Assembly: GCF_001552535.1 (NCBI RefSeq) | Contig: NZ_BCRJ01000066.1 | Location: 1 to 56,942 of the forward strand | Direction: 5' to 3' | Length of the DNA stretch: 56,942 nucleotides | Origin: Nocardioides jensenii JCM 1364 = NBRC 14755 | GTDB lineage: Bacteria; Actinomycetota; Actinomycetes; Propionibacteriales; Nocardioidaceae | In this document: one piece after another, positions 41,979-50,387 of the stretch | Layout: each line of letters starts with the position of its first letter | How positions within the stretch are numbered: the stretch's first letter is position 1 | The notes under the pieces: generated by a model | What the model was told of the DNA's origin: nothing | Databases searched by the model: none | Seen by the model: only the letters and a program-made list of their open reading frames with translations | Translations under genes and position numbers: made by a program

Positions 41979-42455
41979 ATGCCCACCCACACCTTCAAGG
42001 TGAACGGCGAGACCGTCACCGTCGACGTCGAGGACGACGTACGCCTTCTCTGGGTGCTGCGCGACATCCTCGGCATCACCGGGCCCAAGTACGGCTGCGG
42101 GATCAACGTCTGCAAGGCCTGCACCAGCCACGTCAACGGCAAGGCCTTCAACCCGTGCTCGGTCCCGGTCGGGGCACTGGCCGACGACGACGAGATCACC
42201 ACCATCGAGGGGCTACCGGCAACTGTGGGCAAGGACCTGCACCCGATGCAGGAAGCCTGGATCGACCGTGACGTCGCCCAGTGCGGCTACTGCCAGCCCG
42301 GCCAGATCATGGCTGCGGTCGCGCTGGTGAAGAAGGTGCGCAGCGAGAGTCGCTCCATCACCGATGCCGACCTCGATGGGATCCGCAACATCTGCCGGTG
42401 CGGGACCTACGTGAGGATCCGCGAGGCGATCCGGGCCGGCGCGGCGCAGATGTGA
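41979..42455 (+). CDS. 2Fe-2S subunit of molybdenum hydroxylase (isoquinoline 1-oxidoreductase alpha-like)
   Basis: 158 residues. Plant-type 2Fe-2S cluster Cys in GCGINVCKACTSHVNGKAFNPC, and the second, hydroxylase-type cluster in AQCGYCQPGQIMAA plus NICRCGTYVRIREAI. Both clusters are complete. It forms a complex with the Mo-subunit encoded directly upstream; the stop-to-start gap is 10 bases. There is no FAD subunit, so electrons likely go to a cytochrome or other acceptor as in the IorAB type. It lacks its own signal and would be carried by the Tat partner. Confidence 0.9.
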   Translation: MPTHTFKVNGETVTVDVEDDVRLLWVLRDILGITGPKYGCGINVCKACTSHVNGKAFNPCSVPVGALADDDEITTIEGLPATVGKDLHPMQEAWIDRDVAQCGYCQPGQIMAAVALVKKVRSESRSITDADLDGIRNICRCGTYVRIREAIRAGAAQM

Positions 42456-42467
42456 CCCAGCGGCCGG

Positions 42468-43244
42468 TCAGAGCACCTTGGACAGGAAGCTCTGGGTGCG
42501 ATCGTGCTGCGGGTTGGCCAGCACTTCGGCCGGGTCACCCGACTCGACGATCACACCGCCGTCCATGAAGACCAGCTTGTCGCCGACCTCACGGGCGAAG
42601 CCCATCTCGTGGGTGACCACCATCATCGTCATGCCATCGGAGGCGAGGTCCTTCATGACTGACAGGACGTCGCCGACCAGCTCCGGGTCGAGCGCCGAGG
42701 TGGGCTCGTCGAAGAGCATCAGCTCAGGGTCCATCGACAGCGCCCGGGCGATCGCCACTCGCTGCATCTGACCGCCGGACAGGTGCGCCGGGAAGGCGTC
42801 CTCCTTCTCCGCCAGGCCGACCTTCTCGAGGTTGCGGCGGGCTACTTCGATCGACTCGTCCTTCGACCGCTTGCGCACCTTGGTCTGGGCGATGGTGAGG
42901 TTGCGCAGCACGCTCATGTGCGGGAACAGGTTGAACTGCTGGAAGACCATCCCGATCCGTGAGCGGAGACGGTCGACGTCGACATCGGGGTCGGTGACCT
43001 CGATGCCCTCGACGAAGATCTTGCCGCTGGTCGGCGTCTCCAGCAGGTTCACGCACCGCAGCAGCGTCGACTTGCCGGAGCCCGACGGCCCGATCACGCA
43101 CACCACCTCGCGCGGAGCGACGTGGAAGTCGATGCCCTTGAGGACCTCGTTGTTGCCGAAGTACTTGTGCAGCTGTTGTACGTCGATGGCTGCCGCAGTG
43201 CGGTCGCTCGGCTCAATCGGCTCGTTGTTGCTCAGCGTCGTCAT
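42468..43244 (-). CDS. Polar amino acid ABC transporter ATPase
   Basis: 258 residues. Walker [10 protein letters not shown], signature [15 protein letters not shown], Walker [17 protein letters not shown], and switch His in [13 protein letters not shown]. GlnQ-type by similarity to the glutamate/glutamine/arginine importers. Its ATG overlaps the permease stop by one base (TGATG). Third gene of the operon binding protein, permease, ATPase. Confidence 0.94.
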   Translation of the reverse strand: MTTLSNNEPIEPSDRTAAAIDVQQLHKYFGNNEVLKGIDFHVAPREVVCVIGPSGSGKSTLLRCVNLLETPTSGKIFVEGIEVTDPDVDVDRLRSRIGMVFQQFNLFPHMSVLRNLTIAQTKVRKRSKDESIEVARRNLEKVGLAEKEDAFPAHLSGGQMQRVAIARALSMDPELMLFDEPTSALDPELVGDVLSVMKDLASDGMTMMVVTHEMGFAREVGDKLVFMDGGVIVESGDPAEVLANPQHDRTQSFLSKVL

Positions 43245-44038
43245 CAGCGGGCCCTCTCAGACTTTGCTTCCATGCGGCGTACGACGATCGACAGGGGCAC
43301 CGTGATGATCAGGTAGCAGAAGCCGACCACGATGATCGGGGTCAGGTTCGCGGCACCGTTCATGCCCTCACGGCCCCACTTGGTGAGCTCGTACTCGTCG
43401 AGCGCCAGGCCGAGGATGTAGATCAGTGAGGAGTCCTTGGTGAGCAGGATCAGCTCGTTGGTCAGTGGCGGAAGGATGATGCGGAACGCCTGCGGGACGA
43501 CCACGGAGATCATCGCCCGGTTGTGCGACATGCCCAGGGTGCGGGCGGCTTCCATCTGGCCCTTCGGAACCGCTTGGATGCCGGCTCGAATGGTCTCGGC
43601 CATGTAGGCCGCACCCACGCTGCCCAGGGCCAGCGTCACCGTTCCGATGTTGCCGAACGGAATTTCGTAGTCGGGGAAGGCAGTGGCGAAGCCGGGACCC
43701 AACGCGAGAAAGACGACCAGGGCGGGCAGACCGCGGAAGAGCTCGATGAACGCGGTGGCCAGCCACCGCCACGGTCCGATGCTCGAGAGCCGCATCAGGG
43801 CCAGGATGAGCCCCACGACCAGACCGAAGGCGAACGCGCACGCGGTGTAGATGATCGTGTTCTTCAACGCGATCTTGATGATGTCGGGGAACTGCTCCTT
43901 GACCAGGTCCGGCTTGAAGAAGCTGTCCCGCAGCTTGGCCCAGTCCGCCGCGACCACGATCGCCGCGACCACGATCAGGATCAGTGCGTATTGGGCGTAG
44001 CGCAGATAGATCGCGCGCTGACGCTTGCTCATTGCCAT
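43244..44038 (-). CDS. Polar amino acid ABC transporter permease
   Basis: 264 residues from ATG 44038, with GGGAG 6 bases upstream. The first hydrophobic helix is [17 protein letters not shown], and five core helices follow. The EAA loop [37 protein letters not shown] is diagnostic. HisM/GlnP family. A single permease gene suggests a homodimer. It sits between the binding-protein and ATPase genes, 55 bases downstream of the former. Confidence 0.93.
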   Translation of the reverse strand: MAMSKRQRAIYLRYAQYALILIVVAAIVVAADWAKLRDSFFKPDLVKEQFPDIIKIALKNTIIYTACAFAFGLVVGLILALMRLSSIGPWRWLATAFIELFRGLPALVVFLALGPGFATAFPDYEIPFGNIGTVTLALGSVGAAYMAETIRAGIQAVPKGQMEAARTLGMSHNRAMISVVVPQAFRIILPPLTNELILLTKDSSLIYILGLALDEYELTKWGREGMNGAANLTPIIVVGFCYLIITVPLSIVVRRMEAKSERAR

Positions 44039-44093
44039 GGGGAGCTCCCGTCAGGTTGCGCGGGCGAGTCGTCGGTGCCGGGACGGGGCACGA

Positions 44094-44882
44094 TCACTCC
44101 GCCGCCGTGCCGAACCACTTCTCGTGGAGCGCGTCCATCGTTGCCGTGTCACCGACGACCGCGTTGATCGCCTTGAGCAGCTCAGGGTTGCCGCCCTTCG
44201 CCACCGAGAAGCCGTACTTCTCGCCGGTCTTGAACTCGGTGGTGACCTCGACGTCGGGGTTCTGCTTCACGAAGTAGTTCACCAGGCCGTTGTCGTTGAC
44301 GGCGGCGTCGACCTTGCCGTTCTTGACCGCCTGCATCATCAGCACCGAGTCCTCGTAGGAGACCTTCTTGGCGTCCTTGGGCAGGTTGTCCTCGACGTAG
44401 GTCTCGCCCGTGGTGCCCTCCTGGACGCCGATCCGCTTGCCGGCGAGGTCGTCCAGACTGGAGTAGCTGGAGCCGGCCTTGGTCAACATCGCCTGAGTGG
44501 CCTCGAAGTAGGGGTCGGAGAAGTCCATGACTGCGACCCGCTCATCGGTGATCGTCATCGCACCGGTCGCGACGTCGCAGTCACCGTTGTCGAGCGCCTT
44601 GCCCGACACGATGGTCTCCCACGGGGTGTCGATGACGTTGGTCTTCAGGTCCTCGGCCTTGGCGACCGCCTTGAGGACGTCGATGTCGAAGCCGACAACC
44701 TCGCCCTTCTCGGTGAACTCGAACGGCTCGTAGGGCAGGTGGGTGCAGATGGTCAAGGTGCCCTTCTCGACCACCTTCACCCCTGAGTCAGTGGTCGTGG
44801 TGTCCTTCTCCTTGGCGCACCCGGAGAAGGAGACGGCCAGCACACCGGCGGCCAGGACAGCGGAGACAGAGCGAAGGTTCAT
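44094..44882 (-). CDS. Amino-acid-binding lipoprotein of the ABC importer
   Basis: 262 residues from ATG 44882; the lipobox AVSFSGC puts the lipid-modified Cys at about 24. The mature domain is of SBP_bac_3 type: GTLTICTHLPYEPFEFTEKGEVVGFDIDVLKAVA, then GAMTITDERVAVMDFSDPYFEATQAML. The YEPFEF and Arg/Asp residues fit a polar amino acid ligand, which one is unknown. First gene of the importer operon. A TAGGGT box seven bases before the ATG suggests a leaderless mRNA, with a palindrome further upstream at 44933-44948. Confidence 0.92.
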   Translation of the reverse strand: MNLRSVSAVLAAGVLAVSFSGCAKEKDTTTTDSGVKVVEKGTLTICTHLPYEPFEFTEKGEVVGFDIDVLKAVAKAEDLKTNVIDTPWETIVSGKALDNGDCDVATGAMTITDERVAVMDFSDPYFEATQAMLTKAGSSYSSLDDLAGKRIGVQEGTTGETYVEDNLPKDAKKVSYEDSVLMMQAVKNGKVDAAVNDNGLVNYFVKQNPDVEVTTEFKTGEKYGFSVAKGGNPELLKAINAVVGDTATMDALHEKWFGTAAE

Positions 44883-44889
44883 GCGCAGC

Positions 44890-44895
44890 ACCCTA
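44890..44895 (-). promoter_or_regulatory. -10 box for the amino acid importer operon
   Basis: TAGGGT on the minus strand, 7 nt before the ATG whose first base is 44882. Confidence 0.5.
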
Positions 44896-44932
44896 GACCG
44901 GATGACGTGATGATGCAGGTCACAGACGCGAA

Positions 44933-44948
44933 GTTGCACAACTGCAAC
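44933..44948. promoter_or_regulatory. Palindromic operator candidate of the importer operon
   Basis: GTTGCA-CAAC-TGCAAC, perfect 6-bp arms, about 38 bases upstream of the -10 box of the importer operon. Confidence 0.5.
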
Positions 44949-45025
44949 GAGGCGACGAGCCTCACGGCGCCACCCGGGTCGTTCTCACTGGCCAGGTCGT
45001 CGAACCCGTGAGCCGCGACCGCTCG

Positions 45026-46129
45026 TCAGGACGCCCGGGGCTCGGCTAGGGCGGGCAGCTGCACCGTGACCCGCAGGCCACCGTCGGGGCGCGGAGCGAG
45101 GGTGAGCGTCCCGTCGTGGGCGTCGGTGATGCTCGTGACGATGGCCAGCCCCAGTCCGACGCCGGCGTGGTCGGACCGGATGCGCTGGGTGCCGCGCTGG
45201 AACGGCTCGGCCAGGGTGGAGACCAGGTGCGGCGTCCGCTTCGGGCCGGTGTTCTCGACGGAGAGTACGACGACCGTGGGCTCAGCGCTGATCGTGACCC
45301 ACACGGTGCCGTTCTCGGGCAGGTTGTGGACGATCGCGTTGTGCACGAGGTTCGTGGTCAGCTGTTGCAGCAGCGCGTGGGAGCCGATCGTGGAGGCCGG
45401 GACCCCCGTGGTCTCGAGCGTGATGCCCCGCCTCTCGGCCAGGGGCAACAGGGTCTCGGTGGTCTCCTCGGCGAGGAGCGAGAGGTCGACGGGCTCACGG
45501 GTGAAGGCGCGTCGGTCGGTGCGACTCAACAGCAGCAGCGCCTCGGTGAGCTCGATCGCCCGGGCGTTGACGATGTGGAGCCGGTCGAGGAGCTCGTCGG
45601 GGTCACGGTCGGGGTCGCTGCGGGCGACGTCGAGCAGGGTCTGGGTGATGGCCAGCGGGGTGCGCAGCTCGTGGGAGGCGTTCGCGGCGAAGCGCTGCTG
45701 CTCGGCGATGTGCGCCTCCAGCCGCTCGAGCATGGCGTCGAATGCGTCGGAGAGCTCGCGGAACTCGTCCTTGCGGCCCTCCAGCTCGATCCGGTGGGCG
45801 AGCGACCCCTCCGCGGCCCGACGGGTGGCTCGGGTGATGCGGCTCAGGGGTGCGAGCATGCGCCCGGCGAGGAACCATCCGCCGACCAGACCGAAGACCA
45901 GCAGGAAGACCATTGCCTGGGCCGCCCGTGGAGCGAAGGCCTCCAGCAGGTCGTTCCTGGTGGGTGAGAACGGCCCGGGGCCGGGGCCGTAGCGCGCGCG
46001 TTCGGGCACGTAGCGCAGGAGGAAGACCCACACCGTGGCCAGCAGCAGCCCGCCGGCGACCATGAGGAACCCGGCATAGCTGAGGGTGAGCTTGAGGCGA
46101 ACGCTCAGCCCGGGCGCGCGTTCCGTCAT
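45026..46129 (-). CDS. Sensor histidine kinase (HisKA/HAMP) of an OmpR-type system
   Basis: 367 residues from ATG 46129, overlapping the regulator stop as ATGA. TM1 is YAGFLMVAGGLLLATVWVFLL and TM2 AAQAMVFLLVFGLVGGWFLA, with a short outside loop (about 35 residues) between. HAMP follows (PLSRITRATRRAAEGSLAHRI). The phosphoacceptor is FAANASHELRTPLA. The ATPase N box is TTNLVHNAIVHN, and VGLGLAIVTSITDAHDG closes it. The short loop suggests sensing at the membrane, as in cell-wall-stress kinases. It is paired with a regulator and divergent from vanY/vanZ-like genes. Confidence 0.9.
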   Translation of the reverse strand: MTERAPGLSVRLKLTLSYAGFLMVAGGLLLATVWVFLLRYVPERARYGPGPGPFSPTRNDLLEAFAPRAAQAMVFLLVFGLVGGWFLAGRMLAPLSRITRATRRAAEGSLAHRIELEGRKDEFRELSDAFDAMLERLEAHIAEQQRFAANASHELRTPLAITQTLLDVARSDPDRDPDELLDRLHIVNARAIELTEALLLLSRTDRRAFTREPVDLSLLAEETTETLLPLAERRGITLETTGVPASTIGSHALLQQLTTNLVHNAIVHNLPENGTVWVTISAEPTVVVLSVENTGPKRTPHLVSTLAEPFQRGTQRIRSDHAGVGLGLAIVTSITDAHDGTLTLAPRPDGGLRVTVQLPALAEPRAS

Positions 46130-46824
46130 CGTCGCGGGTCTCCGACAGCGGCGCCCGGGTCGGTCGCTGCCTCGATGCGGTAGCCGACACCCGGCACCGT
46201 GCCGATCAGCCACGGCTCCCCGAGTCGCTTGCGCAACGCCGAGACCGTGATGCGCACGGCGTTCGTGAACGGGTCGGCATTCTCGTCCCAGGCCCGCTCC
46301 AGCAGCTCCTCGGCGCTGACGACTCCACCCTCGGCGGCGACCAGCACCTCGAGCACGGCGAACTGCTTCCGGGTGAGCGCGACGTACCTCCCGTCGCGGA
46401 AGACCTCGCGGCGGAACGGGTCCAGTCGCAGGCCGGCGATCTCGTGCACGGGCGGCCGGTGGTGGGCTCGACGGCGGTCGAGTGCCCGGATCCGGAGCAC
46501 GAGCTCGCGGAGCTCGAACGGCTTGGTGAGGTAGTCGTCGGCGCCGATCTCGAACCCGGAGGCCAAGTCGTCGAGCCGGTCGGCCGCGGTGAGCATCAGG
46601 ATCGGCATCCCGCTTCCGGAGGCGACCACGTGCTGGGCGATCTCGTCGCCGGACGGGCCCGGGACGTCGCGGTCCAGGACGGCGATGTCGTAGGCGTTGA
46701 CGCCCAGGAGCTCGAGCGCGGTGTCACCGTCCCCCGCGATGTCGGCGGCGATCGCCTCCAGACGCAGTCCGTCGCGGATGGCCTCGGCCAGGTAGGGCTC
46801 GTCCTCGACGATCAGCACACGCAC
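46126..46824 (-). CDS. OmpR/PhoB-type response regulator
   Basis: 232 residues from GTG 46824, opening RVLIVEDEPYLAEAI; the upstream in-frame stretch is not receiver-like. Phosphoacceptor Asp in YDIAVLDRDVPGPSG, Lys in DDYLTKPFELREL. The C-terminal winged helix includes EVFRDGRYVALTRKQFAVLEVLVA and ISALRKRL-type recognition (NAVRITVSALRKRLG). TAGCAT lies 5 bases before the GTG. Two palindromes in the divergent region (46859-46878, 46901-46912) are candidate binding sites. Confidence 0.92.
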   Translation of the reverse strand: MRVLIVEDEPYLAEAIRDGLRLEAIAADIAGDGDTALELLGVNAYDIAVLDRDVPGPSGDEIAQHVVASGSGMPILMLTAADRLDDLASGFEIGADDYLTKPFELRELVLRIRALDRRRAHHRPPVHEIAGLRLDPFRREVFRDGRYVALTRKQFAVLEVLVAAEGGVVSAEELLERAWDENADPFTNAVRITVSALRKRLGEPWLIGTVPGVGYRIEAATDPGAAVGDPRR

Positions 46825-46858
46825 ACGCCTGATGCTACGAGTCGCGGCATGTCGCCGG

Positions 46859-46878
46859 CGTATGGAAATCCGCATACG
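46859..46878. promoter_or_regulatory. Inverted repeat in the two-component/vanY-like divergent region
   Basis: CGTATG and CATACG arms around 8 bases, between the regulator (46824) and the vanY-like gene (46912). Confidence 0.5.
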
Positions 46879-46900
46879 ACCCGGCAACGCGACTCTCTCT

Positions 46901-46912
46901 TGACTCGAGTCA
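46901..46912. promoter_or_regulatory. Palindrome overlapping the vanY-like start
   Basis: TGACTCGAGTCA is a perfect 12-bp palindrome ending on the first base of the vanY-like ATG. Confidence 0.45.
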
Positions 46913-47580
46913 TGAAATCCAGAACTCCGGTCCGACCTGGGCAGCGGCTGGTCCGCTCGCTCCTGCTGACTCTCGTTGCCGTCGTCGCGGTGGTGGTGCT
47001 CGCCGTCGCCCGGCCACCGTTCGGTGACTCCCAGCACGACTCCGCACCCGGGATCTTCGGGATCCGGGCCGACGTACCCTCCCTCGGCGGTCACGACCCT
47101 CGCGCGGGCGGTCCCGACCGGATCTCGCTGGGCGAGGCCGGTCATGTGCCCGACGGTGTCACGGTCTTCGACGACGGGGTGCCGGCGGTGGCGAACCTCG
47201 ATCCGGCACTGCTCGCCGCGCTGCGCTCCGCCGCGGACGAGGCCGACGACGACGGGGTCGAGTTCACCGTCAACAGCGGTTGGCGCTCGGCCGCCTACCA
47301 GGAGCAGCTGCTGCAGGACGCGGTCGCCGACTACGGCTCCGAGGCGGAGGCCGCACGCTGGGTGGCGACTCCCGAGACCTCCGCGCACGTGTCGGGCGAC
47401 GCGATCGACCTCGGCCCGCCCGACTCCGCCGGGTGGCTGGGCGACCACGGCGAGGACTTCGGGCTGTGCCAGATCTACCGGAACGAGCCCTGGCACTTCG
47501 AGCTGCGTCCCGACGCCGTCGATGACGGGTGTCCGGACCTCTACGACGACCCGACGCAGGACCCGAGGATGCAGCAGTGA
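46912..47580 (+). CDS. M15-family D-alanyl-D-alanine carboxypeptidase, VanY-like
   Basis: 222 residues from ATG 46912. One N-terminal membrane helix (SLLLTLVAVVAVVVLAVA) anchors an extracellular domain. The zinc ligands are in TSAHVSGDAIDLG (His and Asp) and in EPWHFEL (catalytic Glu and His), with NSGWRSAAYQEQLL before them. VanY enzymes trim the terminal D-Ala of peptidoglycan stems. Coupled by GTGA to a VanZ-like gene and divergent from a two-component system, it probably belongs to a wall-stress response. Confidence 0.85.
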   Translation: MKSRTPVRPGQRLVRSLLLTLVAVVAVVVLAVARPPFGDSQHDSAPGIFGIRADVPSLGGHDPRAGGPDRISLGEAGHVPDGVTVFDDGVPAVANLDPALLAALRSAADEADDDGVEFTVNSGWRSAAYQEQLLQDAVADYGSEAEAARWVATPETSAHVSGDAIDLGPPDSAGWLGDHGEDFGLCQIYRNEPWHFELRPDAVDDGCPDLYDDPTQDPRMQQ

Positions 47581-48158
47581 GGCTGATCAGCTGGCACGAC
47601 CTTTTCTGCACGTTCACCGGCGTCGCGTTGCTCACCGTGGTCGCAGTGCCGTTGGCCGCGCTGGCGGTGCTGGCCCTGGCCCGCTGGCGACGTACCACCG
47701 AGAGCACCCGGGCCGGGGCCTGGTGCACGTCGCTCGCCGACGTCGGCATCGTCTACGGCACCCTCCCGTGGATCTGGATGACGCTGATGCCGGGCAGCCG
47801 CGCAGGCGAGGTGATCGGCCGGGTCAGCCTGGTCCCGCTCCGCGACCTGGCCACGATGGGGAGTCTCGGGATCGTCGGCAACCTACTGGTCCTCGCCGCC
47901 CTGGGCTTCTTCGTCCCCCTGCGGTTCCCGGCCCTGGCATCGATCCCGCGGGTGCTGCTGCTCGCGGCCGGCTGCTCGCTCCTGATCGAGGTGACGCAGT
48001 TCGTGCTGTTGCTCGACAGGGTCTCGTCGGTGGACGACGTACTGCTCAACGCCACCGGCGCCGGTGTGGCCGCGTTGGTCTCGCGACCGTGGTGGGCTGC
48101 CCCGGAGACCGGTGAGCACGTCAGGCGCCAGCCTGCAGCTTCAGCCCCGCGAGGGTGA
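47577..48158 (+). CDS. VanZ-like family membrane protein
   Basis: 193 residues from GTG, which overlaps the vanY-like stop as GTGA. It has four or five membrane helices with the VanZ-like pattern IVYGTLPWIWMTLMPG, VSLVPLRDLA, NLLVLAALGFFVPLRFPAL and IEVTQFVLLLDRVSSVDDVLLNATGAGVAAL (the ExxQ...R..D.DD motif). VanZ gives low-level teicoplanin resistance in enterococci; the wider family's role is not settled. The last 38 bases overlap the convergent tetR gene. Confidence 0.85.
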   Translation: MRLISWHDLFCTFTGVALLTVVAVPLAALAVLALARWRRTTESTRAGAWCTSLADVGIVYGTLPWIWMTLMPGSRAGEVIGRVSLVPLRDLATMGSLGIVGNLLVLAALGFFVPLRFPALASIPRVLLLAAGCSLLIEVTQFVLLLDRVSSVDDVLLNATGAGVAALVSRPWWAAPETGEHVRRQPAASAPRG

Positions 48159-48822
48159 GCTCCAGCGCCGCGAGGAACTGGTCCTTGTCGTCGTGACCGG
48201 CGAACTCGTCGACGATCTCGTGCACGAAGGGGAACTCCTCGGGATCCAGCGCGCGCCAGGTGTCGGCGAAGCGACCGAGGAACTCATCGCGGTCGACGTC
48301 ACCTTCGAGAAGCTCCTGCGGAGTCTCCTGCCCCATGTCGGCAGCGGTCCCCACGACGACACCGACGATCGCCGAGACGGCGTGGAAACGCTGTCGCGGG
48401 GTGAGGTCGAGTCGAAGGGTCTGCTGCCCGAGCAACTCGTAGAGATGCAGGGACTGGGTCTGGACGTCGGTGTTGCGCATGAAGTAGGACGCGAGCCACG
48501 GCCGGTCGACGATCGCGTCGAACAGGGTCACCGCGATCACGCGCAGGTCGTCGATGGGATCATCCGTGCGCGTCTGCCGCTCGACGGTGTCCAGGACCGC
48601 GCCGATGGCGTGATCGGCGGCGCGGTCGAGCAGCTCGTCCTTGTTCGCGACGTACCAGTAGATGCTGGCGACCCCACCGCCCAGGCGCTGGGCGAGCGCC
48701 CGGAAGGTCAGGGCCGACTGCCCGGACTCGTCGAGCAACGCCACGGCTTCGGTGAGAACGGCCTCCATCGAGTGAGAGGCGCGTCGTCGTCCCTCGGGAG
48801 CTGCTGATCGGGTGCGTGCCAT
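48121..48822 (-). CDS. TetR-family regulator of the adjacent MFS exporter
   Basis: 233 residues. Helix-turn-helix: LTFRALAQRLGGGVASIYWYVANKDELLDRAADH (about 38-70). The C-terminal domain is TetR_C_1-like (DPIDDLRVIAVTLFDAIVDRPWLASYF). Divergent from the MFS gene with two similar palindromes between them (48852 and 48890). The natural reading is drug- or metabolite-induced derepression. The 3' end overlaps vanZ by 38 bases on the other strand. Confidence 0.9.
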   Translation of the reverse strand: MARTRSAAPEGRRRASHSMEAVLTEAVALLDESGQSALTFRALAQRLGGGVASIYWYVANKDELLDRAADHAIGAVLDTVERQTRTDDPIDDLRVIAVTLFDAIVDRPWLASYFMRNTDVQTQSLHLYELLGQQTLRLDLTPRQRFHAVSAIVGVVVGTAADMGQETPQELLEGDVDRDEFLGRFADTWRALDPEEFPFVHEIVDEFAGHDDKDQFLAALELTLAGLKLQAGA

Positions 48823-48851
48823 GACTCACATCCAATCAGAGTTGCGGGGAA

Positions 48852-48866
48852 TCGAACACTGTTCTA
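48852..48866. promoter_or_regulatory. TetR operator candidate 1
   Basis: TCGAACACTGTTCTA matches the second site (TCGAAC-N3-GTTCGA) at 10 of 12 arm positions; its core GAACA-C-TGTTC is perfect. Confidence 0.6.
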
Positions 48867-48889
48867 TCTTATCGTACAACGTTCGATGG

Positions 48890-48904
48890 TCGAACGCCGT
48901 TCGA
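48890..48904. promoter_or_regulatory. TetR operator candidate 2
   Basis: TCGAAC-GCC-GTTCGA is a perfect 6-3-6 palindrome just before the ribosome site of the MFS gene. The centre-to-centre distance from site 1 is 38 bases. Confidence 0.7.
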
Positions 48905-48917
48905 GAGGAGGCTCACC

Positions 48918-50372
48918 ATGGCCACCACCGCCCTGTCACCCGCACCGCACACCTACCTGTCCCTGCGCGCGGCCTGGATTCCGCTGACCGCCCTCTGTCT
49001 GGCCTTCTTCGTGGAGATGGTCGACAACACCCTGCTGACGATTGCGCTGCCCACCATCGGCCGCGACCTCGCCAGCGGCACCACCGCGCTGCAATGGGTC
49101 ACCGGCGCCTACTCCCTCACCTTCGGCGGCCTGCTGCTCACCGCAGGTTCGATGGCCGACCGAATCGGCCGTCGCCGCGTGCTCCTGGTCGGCCTCACCG
49201 TCTTCGGTCTGCTGAGCCTCTGCGTCGTCGCGGTCACCACCGCCGGTGAGCTGATCGCACTGCGGGCCGCTCTCGGCATCGCCGCCGCGGCGATGGCGCC
49301 GATCACCAACTCGTTGGTCTTCCGGCTCTTCGACGACAAGGCGCTGCGCATGCGCGCGATGACCCTGATGATCGTCGTCGGCATGTCGGGCTTCATCCTC
49401 GGCCCGCTGCTCGGCGGCACCGCACTGGCCTATGTCGGCTGGGAGTGGTTGTTGATCGTCAACGCTCCGATCGCGCTGATCGCGTGCATCGGCGTACGCC
49501 TGGGGGTTCCGGCCGATCGACCCGAGGACCTCACCGACGACGCTCTCGACCTGCCGGGTGCCGTGTTGAGCGTCGTTGCCATCGGTCTCGGCTGCTGGTC
49601 GCTGACCAGCGGGGTCGAGCACGGGTGGCTCTCCGGCGTCACGCTCGCCTCGATCATCGGCGCCCTCGCCGCCGCCGTCGCCTTCGTGCGGCACGAGCGC
49701 GGCACCCCGGAGCCGATGCTCGACCTTCGACTCTTCGCCAACGGCACCGTCCGCGGTGCGGCCATCGCACAGATCGGAACATCCATCGCGATGGCCGGTG
49801 TGATGTTCGGGCTGATCCTCCACTTCCAGTACGCCTACGGATGGAGCCCGGTCCGCGCAGGTCTGGCGAACCTGCCGCTGATCGTCACGATGATCCTTGC
49901 GACTCCTCTGTCGGAGTGGCTCGCCCAGCGGTTCGGCCATCGCGTGGCCTGCCTGGTCGGCGCCGCCTGCCTGGCCGGCTCCCTGGCCGGGCTGGCCTGG
50001 GGTGTCGAGCACGGGTACGCCGTGATCGCGGTCGCCATGGTCGTGATGACCGTCGGGCTGCGCACCGTGATGACGATCTGTGCCGTCGCCCTGATCGACG
50101 CGATGCCCGGCAACCGGACGTCGATCGGCGCCGCACTCAACGACACCGCCCAGGAAGTCGGCACGAGCCTGGGCACTGCTGTCATCGGCACCCTGATCGC
50201 CGTGCTGGTCACCACCCAGCTGCCCGCCGGCACGTGGAGCGATGACCTCGTCGCCTCGTTCTTCCACGGCGAGCGGATCGCGTACGCCGTCCTCGCGGTG
50301 GCCGTGGGTCTGATCGCCGCGGGCGGAGCGCTCACCCTGACCGACTCACGCTCCACCGAGGAGCACCACTGA
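48918..50372 (+). CDS. MFS drug/metabolite exporter (DHA2, 14-helix type)
   Basis: 484 residues, with GAGAGGAGGCTCACC before the ATG. Motif A-like region: GGLLLTAGSMADRIGRRRVLLVG. The first helix opens LTALCLAFFVEMVDNTLLTIALPTIGRDL, including the Asp typical of DHA2 (motif D1). GMSGFILGPLLGGTALAYVGWEWLLIVNAPI is motif C. It probably exports drugs or metabolites by proton antiport. Regulated by the divergent TetR. No adjacent enzyme gene hints at the substrate. Confidence 0.9.
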   Translation: MATTALSPAPHTYLSLRAAWIPLTALCLAFFVEMVDNTLLTIALPTIGRDLASGTTALQWVTGAYSLTFGGLLLTAGSMADRIGRRRVLLVGLTVFGLLSLCVVAVTTAGELIALRAALGIAAAAMAPITNSLVFRLFDDKALRMRAMTLMIVVGMSGFILGPLLGGTALAYVGWEWLLIVNAPIALIACIGVRLGVPADRPEDLTDDALDLPGAVLSVVAIGLGCWSLTSGVEHGWLSGVTLASIIGALAAAVAFVRHERGTPEPMLDLRLFANGTVRGAAIAQIGTSIAMAGVMFGLILHFQYAYGWSPVRAGLANLPLIVTMILATPLSEWLAQRFGHRVACLVGAACLAGSLAGLAWGVEHGYAVIAVAMVVMTVGLRTVMTICAVALIDAMPGNRTSIGAALNDTAQEVGTSLGTAVIGTLIAVLVTTQLPAGTWSDDLVASFFHGERIAYAVLAVAVGLIAAGGALTLTDSRSTEEHH

Positions 50373-50387
50373 CGGGGCCGCCCGCGA

